From an uncultured Bacteroidota bacterium (GTDB taxonomy: Bacteria > Bacteroidota > Bacteroidia > Flavobacteriales > Flavobacteriaceae), in assembly GCA_903888655.1 (NCBI GenBank), contig CAISUR010000130.1, forward strand, positions 1-16,721: DNA of 16,721 nt. The letters are read 5' to 3'. Positions 13,950-16,721 of this stretch are shown piece by piece (the first letter of the stretch is position 1; each line of letters begins with the position of its first letter). The translations under genes and the position numbers were made by a program. Under the pieces are notes generated by a model that saw only the letters and a list, made by a program, of their open reading frames with translations, was not told the DNA's origin and ran no database searches.

Positions 13950-16223
13950 ATGGAAACACTATCAGCCGAAGCAAACTATGTATTGCAATTTATCAATCAA
14001 ACCAATAAGTCAATTTTTCTCACTGGAAAAGCCGGAACCGGAAAGACTACACTTCTCAAAGAAATAATTAAAACAACTCACAAAAATTGTGTTGTTGTTG
14101 CTCCAACTGGAATTGCAGCTTTAAATGCTGGCGGCGTCACTATTCATTCCTTATTTCAACTTCCTTTTGGCGGATTCATCCCTGCAAATAATGTAGCACA
14201 ACAATTTTCAGAATCTTTAAAATTTGAAACCAAAGACACGCTTCGACGTCATTTTAAAATGAGTGCAATAAAGCGTAAAGTGATTCAAAACATGGAGTTG
14301 CTAGTTATTGATGAAGTCAGTATGTTGCGCTCCGATTTGATGGATGCCATTGATTTTATGCTGCAAAGTGTCCGAAAAAAAAGGATCGCTTTTGGAGGAG
14401 TTCAAGTCCTTTTTATTGGCGATTTACTACAACTTCCACCTGTAATTCGAGAAGAAGAATGGCGTACTTTACGTCAATATTACAAAGGAAAATTCTTTTT
14501 TCATTCGCATGTAATTCAACAAAATCCGCCGTTGTATATTGAATTATCAAAGATATTTAGACAATCTGACGAAACGTTTATCGACTTACTTAACAATTTA
14601 AGAAACAACAAGATAACTAATGAAAACATTGTCTTTCTGAATAAATATGTACAACCTAATTTTGATTTGAAAGCCAATAATGGATACATTACTTTAACGA
14701 CCCACAACACCAAAGCAGATGCAATCAACTCACAATCCATCAATGATTTAAAGGGAAATTCCGTTAATTATAAAGCTGTTATTACAGGAGATTTTCCAGA
14801 TAAAATTTATCCACTCGAAGAAACTCTAGAGTTGAAAGTTGGAGCTCAAATTATGTTTATAAAAAACGATTTGTCTTTTGAAAAAAATTATTTTAACGGA
14901 AAAATGGGAATCGTAAAATCGATTTCTAAAGAAGAAATTTGGGTTCACTTTCCCGAAGAAAATAAAACGATTGAAGTTGAAAAATACGAATGGCAAAACA
15001 TTCGCTATTATGTAAATGAAAATACTAAAGAAATTGAAGAAGAAGTTCTCGGAACTTTTGTGCATTATCCAATAAAATTAGCTTGGGCAATTACGGTTCA
15101 TAAAAGTCAAGGATTAACTTTTGATAAAGCAGCACTTGATGTTTCGCAAGTTTTCGTTCCAGGACAAGCCTACGTGGCATTATCGCGATTACGTTCGTTA
15201 GACGGCCTAATTTTGCTTTCTCCGCTTCAAATGAATGGCATTTCCAATGATGATGATGTTATGGAATATGCTTCCAACAAAGCTTCAACCGAAAAGTTAG
15301 AAAATGAACTAAAAAATGAAACTAAAAATTTCATTCATAACTATTTGACGAATAGTTTTAATTGGATTGAATTGGCTCAAGAATGGCGCAATCACAAATT
15401 CAGTTATTTAGACAGTGATAAATCTATAAAATCGAAGCACAGCAATTGGGCAACGCAACAACTAGAACTGTGCGAAACATTGCTAGATCCTGCCGGAAAA
15501 TTTATATCGCAATTGAATAAATTGTTTTCAACAGAAGTCACCGATTATCATTTCATTAACGATAGAATTCAATCGGCTTATATTTATTTCTTCGATAAAT
15601 TAGACCAATTAGAATATGAAATTTTATACAAAATTGAAGAAGTAAAAAGAATCAAATTGGTAAAACAATTCTATGATGAATTAATAGTTTTAGAAGATTT
15701 GCAGACCAAAGCGGTGATGCAATTGATGAAAGCAAAACTGTTAATGGAAACAATTATGGCGCGGAAAACCATTAGTAAAGAAAGTTTAAATTCCTCCGAA
15801 ATTAAGAATTACAAAATCAATAAAATAGAACGAGTTATTGAAGATTTCAAGCGTAATAATCGAAACTTAATTGAAGACCAAGAAGATTTAAGTTACTACG
15901 AACCAAAGAAAAGCAAGTCAGAAAAAACACCAAAAAAAACAACTACTCAAATCACGTATGAACTTTGGATTGAGAAACATTCAATCGAAGAAATCGCTAA
16001 TTTGAGAAAGTTAACGGTTGGAACAATTCTCAGTCATTTCACAAAACTAATTCAAGATAAAGCAGTTAGTATAAACGATATTATGCCCGAAGATAAAATT
16101 GACATTTTGAACAAAGCATTTTACGGATACAAAGAGGAATCATTAGCACCACTGAAAGAACAAGTAGGCGATGCTTTTTCTTGGGACGAATTACGTATGT
16201 TTAAGGCGAGTTTGAATGTTTAA
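13950..16223 (+). CDS. PIF1/RecD2-like superfamily 1 helicase with C-terminal helix-turn-helix domain
   Basis: The 757-residue protein is an ATP-dependent DNA helicase of superfamily 1B. Walker A is GKAGTGKTT at residues 26-34, motif Ia is VVVAPTGIAALNAGG (48-62), Walker B is VIDEVSML (119-126), motif III is GDLLQLPP (157-164), motif V is TVHKSQGLTF (382-391), and motif VI is ALSRLRSL with the arginine finger R413. This order and the APTGIAA block are closest to PIF1/Dda-type helicases. The later half is a long charged helical region (about 450-650). The last 90 residues (668-757, from ITYELWIEKHSIEEIA) resemble the HTH_40 domain found at the end of some RecQ proteins. It probably unwinds DNA ends, forks or G-quadruplexes in replication or repair; the exact job is inference. 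It is a single gene between a terminator and a separate promoter. Confidence 0.92.
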   Translation: METLSAEANYVLQFINQTNKSIFLTGKAGTGKTTLLKEIIKTTHKNCVVVAPTGIAALNAGGVTIHSLFQLPFGGFIPANNVAQQFSESLKFETKDTLRRHFKMSAIKRKVIQNMELLVIDEVSMLRSDLMDAIDFMLQSVRKKRIAFGGVQVLFIGDLLQLPPVIREEEWRTLRQYYKGKFFFHSHVIQQNPPLYIELSKIFRQSDETFIDLLNNLRNNKITNENIVFLNKYVQPNFDLKANNGYITLTTHNTKADAINSQSINDLKGNSVNYKAVITGDFPDKIYPLEETLELKVGAQIMFIKNDLSFEKNYFNGKMGIVKSISKEEIWVHFPEENKTIEVEKYEWQNIRYYVNENTKEIEEEVLGTFVHYPIKLAWAITVHKSQGLTFDKAALDVSQVFVPGQAYVALSRLRSLDGLILLSPLQMNGISNDDDVMEYASNKASTEKLENELKNETKNFIHNYLTNSFNWIELAQEWRNHKFSYLDSDKSIKSKHSNWATQQLELCETLLDPAGKFISQLNKLFSTEVTDYHFINDRIQSAYIYFFDKLDQLEYEILYKIEEVKRIKLVKQFYDELIVLEDLQTKAVMQLMKAKLLMETIMARKTISKESLNSSEIKNYKINKIERVIEDFKRNNRNLIEDQEDLSYYEPKKSKSEKTPKKTTTQITYELWIEKHSIEEIANLRKLTVGTILSHFTKLIQDKAVSINDIMPEDKIDILNKAFYGYKEESLAPLKEQVGDAFSWDELRMFKASLNV

Positions 16224-16245
16224 GGATTTTTGTACATAACTTTTA

Positions 16246-16253
16246 TAAATTTG
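16246..16253 (+). promoter_or_regulatory. Possible promoter -7 box of the last gene
   Basis: TAAATTTG fits TAnnTTTG exactly. TTTG (16229-16232) lies 13 nt upstream, closer than usual. The start would be near 16260, leaving a leader of about 100 nt before the ATG at 16364. The leader contains a small AAAAG/CTTTT hairpin but no riboswitch I can recognise. Confidence 0.35.
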
Positions 16254-16363
16254 TTTAAAATCATTATAAGCTAGACAAATGTATTGAGCTTCAAAAGTTT
16301 AGCTTTTACCTAGTTCAAACAATATTAAATAATCCATTAAAAATATAATACCTATTTAAAATT

Positions 16364-16721
16364 ATGAAAAAAATTATTTTTTTATTTCTTCTTTTTACTA
16401 AAGTTACTTTTGCTCAAGAAACGAAAAACAAAATTGTATATTTAGATTCTTTATTTTATGAAACGAATCCTAATAAAACCCAAGTAGATTCTTCGAGTAT
16501 TAAAATCACTCAGGAAAAATACAAATATTACAGAATTATAAAAGATTATTATGTTAATAAGGATGAATATCTTTTTAATCAATACTATAGTTCAGACAAA
16601 ATAGAAAGCGAAGGCATTTCAACTAACAAAGACTATTTTATTAAAAAAGGCGAAGTTGTTTCGTATTATGAAAATGGACATTTGAAATCTAAAATAAATT
16701 ATATTGATAATCATCAATCTG
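16364..16721 (+). CDS. Secreted protein with possible YwqK/MORN-like repeat, cut by window end
   Basis: The frame opens with an ATG at 16364 and has 119 codons before the window ends without a stop. The N-terminus MKKIIFLFLLFTKVTFAQ is a clear signal peptide, with cleavage likely after FAQ or just before it. The mature part is rich in Lys, Tyr, Asn and Ser. Near the end VSYYENGHLKSKINYID resembles the Y-x-NG-x-x-K/L-x unit of YwqK/MORN-variant repeats, which are common in Bacteroidota surface and periplasmic proteins. Only one unit is visible, so this is tentative. The function is unknown. It follows the helicase gene by 140 nt and has its own likely promoter. Confidence 0.78.
   Translation, partial: MKKIIFLFLLFTKVTFAQETKNKIVYLDSLFYETNPNKTQVDSSSIKITQEKYKYYRIIKDYYVNKDEYLFNQYYSSDKIESEGISTNKDYFIKKGEVVSYYENGHLKSKINYIDNHQS

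Overview
The window comes from a member of the Bacteroidota, most likely a Flavobacterium or close relative in the Flavobacteriaceae. The evidence is strong A+T richness, start sites without Shine-Dalgarno sequences, promoters of the Bacteroidetes type (TTG, spacer, TAnnTTTG), a secreted aminopeptidase with a type IX secretion (T9SS) sorting domain, and a serS - TPR - DUF4286 - rsmA - mgtE gene order that I recall from flavobacteria. The content is mostly housekeeping. I see no insertion sequence, phage, CRISPR array or large island.

Layout. Bases 1-58 may hold the start of a leftward gene that runs off the window. Bases 59-370 are A+T-rich and without a clear gene. A tRNA-Asn gene on the minus strand (420-493) has its own promoter and terminator. 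Upstream of it on the same strand lie rseP (site-2 protease, 634-1980) and a secreted M1 aminopeptidase (2059-3978). The region 3979-4157 is a divergent promoter region. All later genes are on the plus strand: serS (4158-5429), a secreted TPR protein (5531-7309), a DUF4286 protein (7393-7716), rsmA/ksgA (7782-8561), mgtE (8551-9945), a D-2-hydroxyacid dehydrogenase (10005-11006), a tightly packed four-gene membrane operon of TM2, DUF2752, DUF4870-like and M48 protease (11107-13092), an OmpH/Skp-like lipoprotein (13238-13816), a PIF1/RecD-like helicase (13950-16223), and the start of a secreted protein cut off by the window end (16364 onward).

How the genes work together. serS, rsmA and tRNA-Asn serve translation. 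RseP, the OmpH-like lipoprotein and perhaps the M48 protease belong to the envelope quality-control theme. MgtE handles magnesium. The TM2/DUF2752/DUF4870-like/M48 group is translationally coupled (gaps of 3, -4 and -11 nt) and is the best candidate here for an uncharacterised membrane system.

The most unusual signal is a family of short hairpin repeats. One copy lies between the TPR and DUF4286 genes. A second copy, with flanking partial duplications, sits in frame inside the dehydrogenase gene and adds about 15 residues to the protein. The two copies share a GAGCGMAGTCGA core, but their outer arms differ and are each self-complementary. A separate CTTTGCGN triplet repeat lies just before rsmA. 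Three genes (rseP, serS, the OmpH-like gene) could be mis-started at a TTG that is really the end of a TAnnTTTG promoter box; I use the downstream ATG in each.
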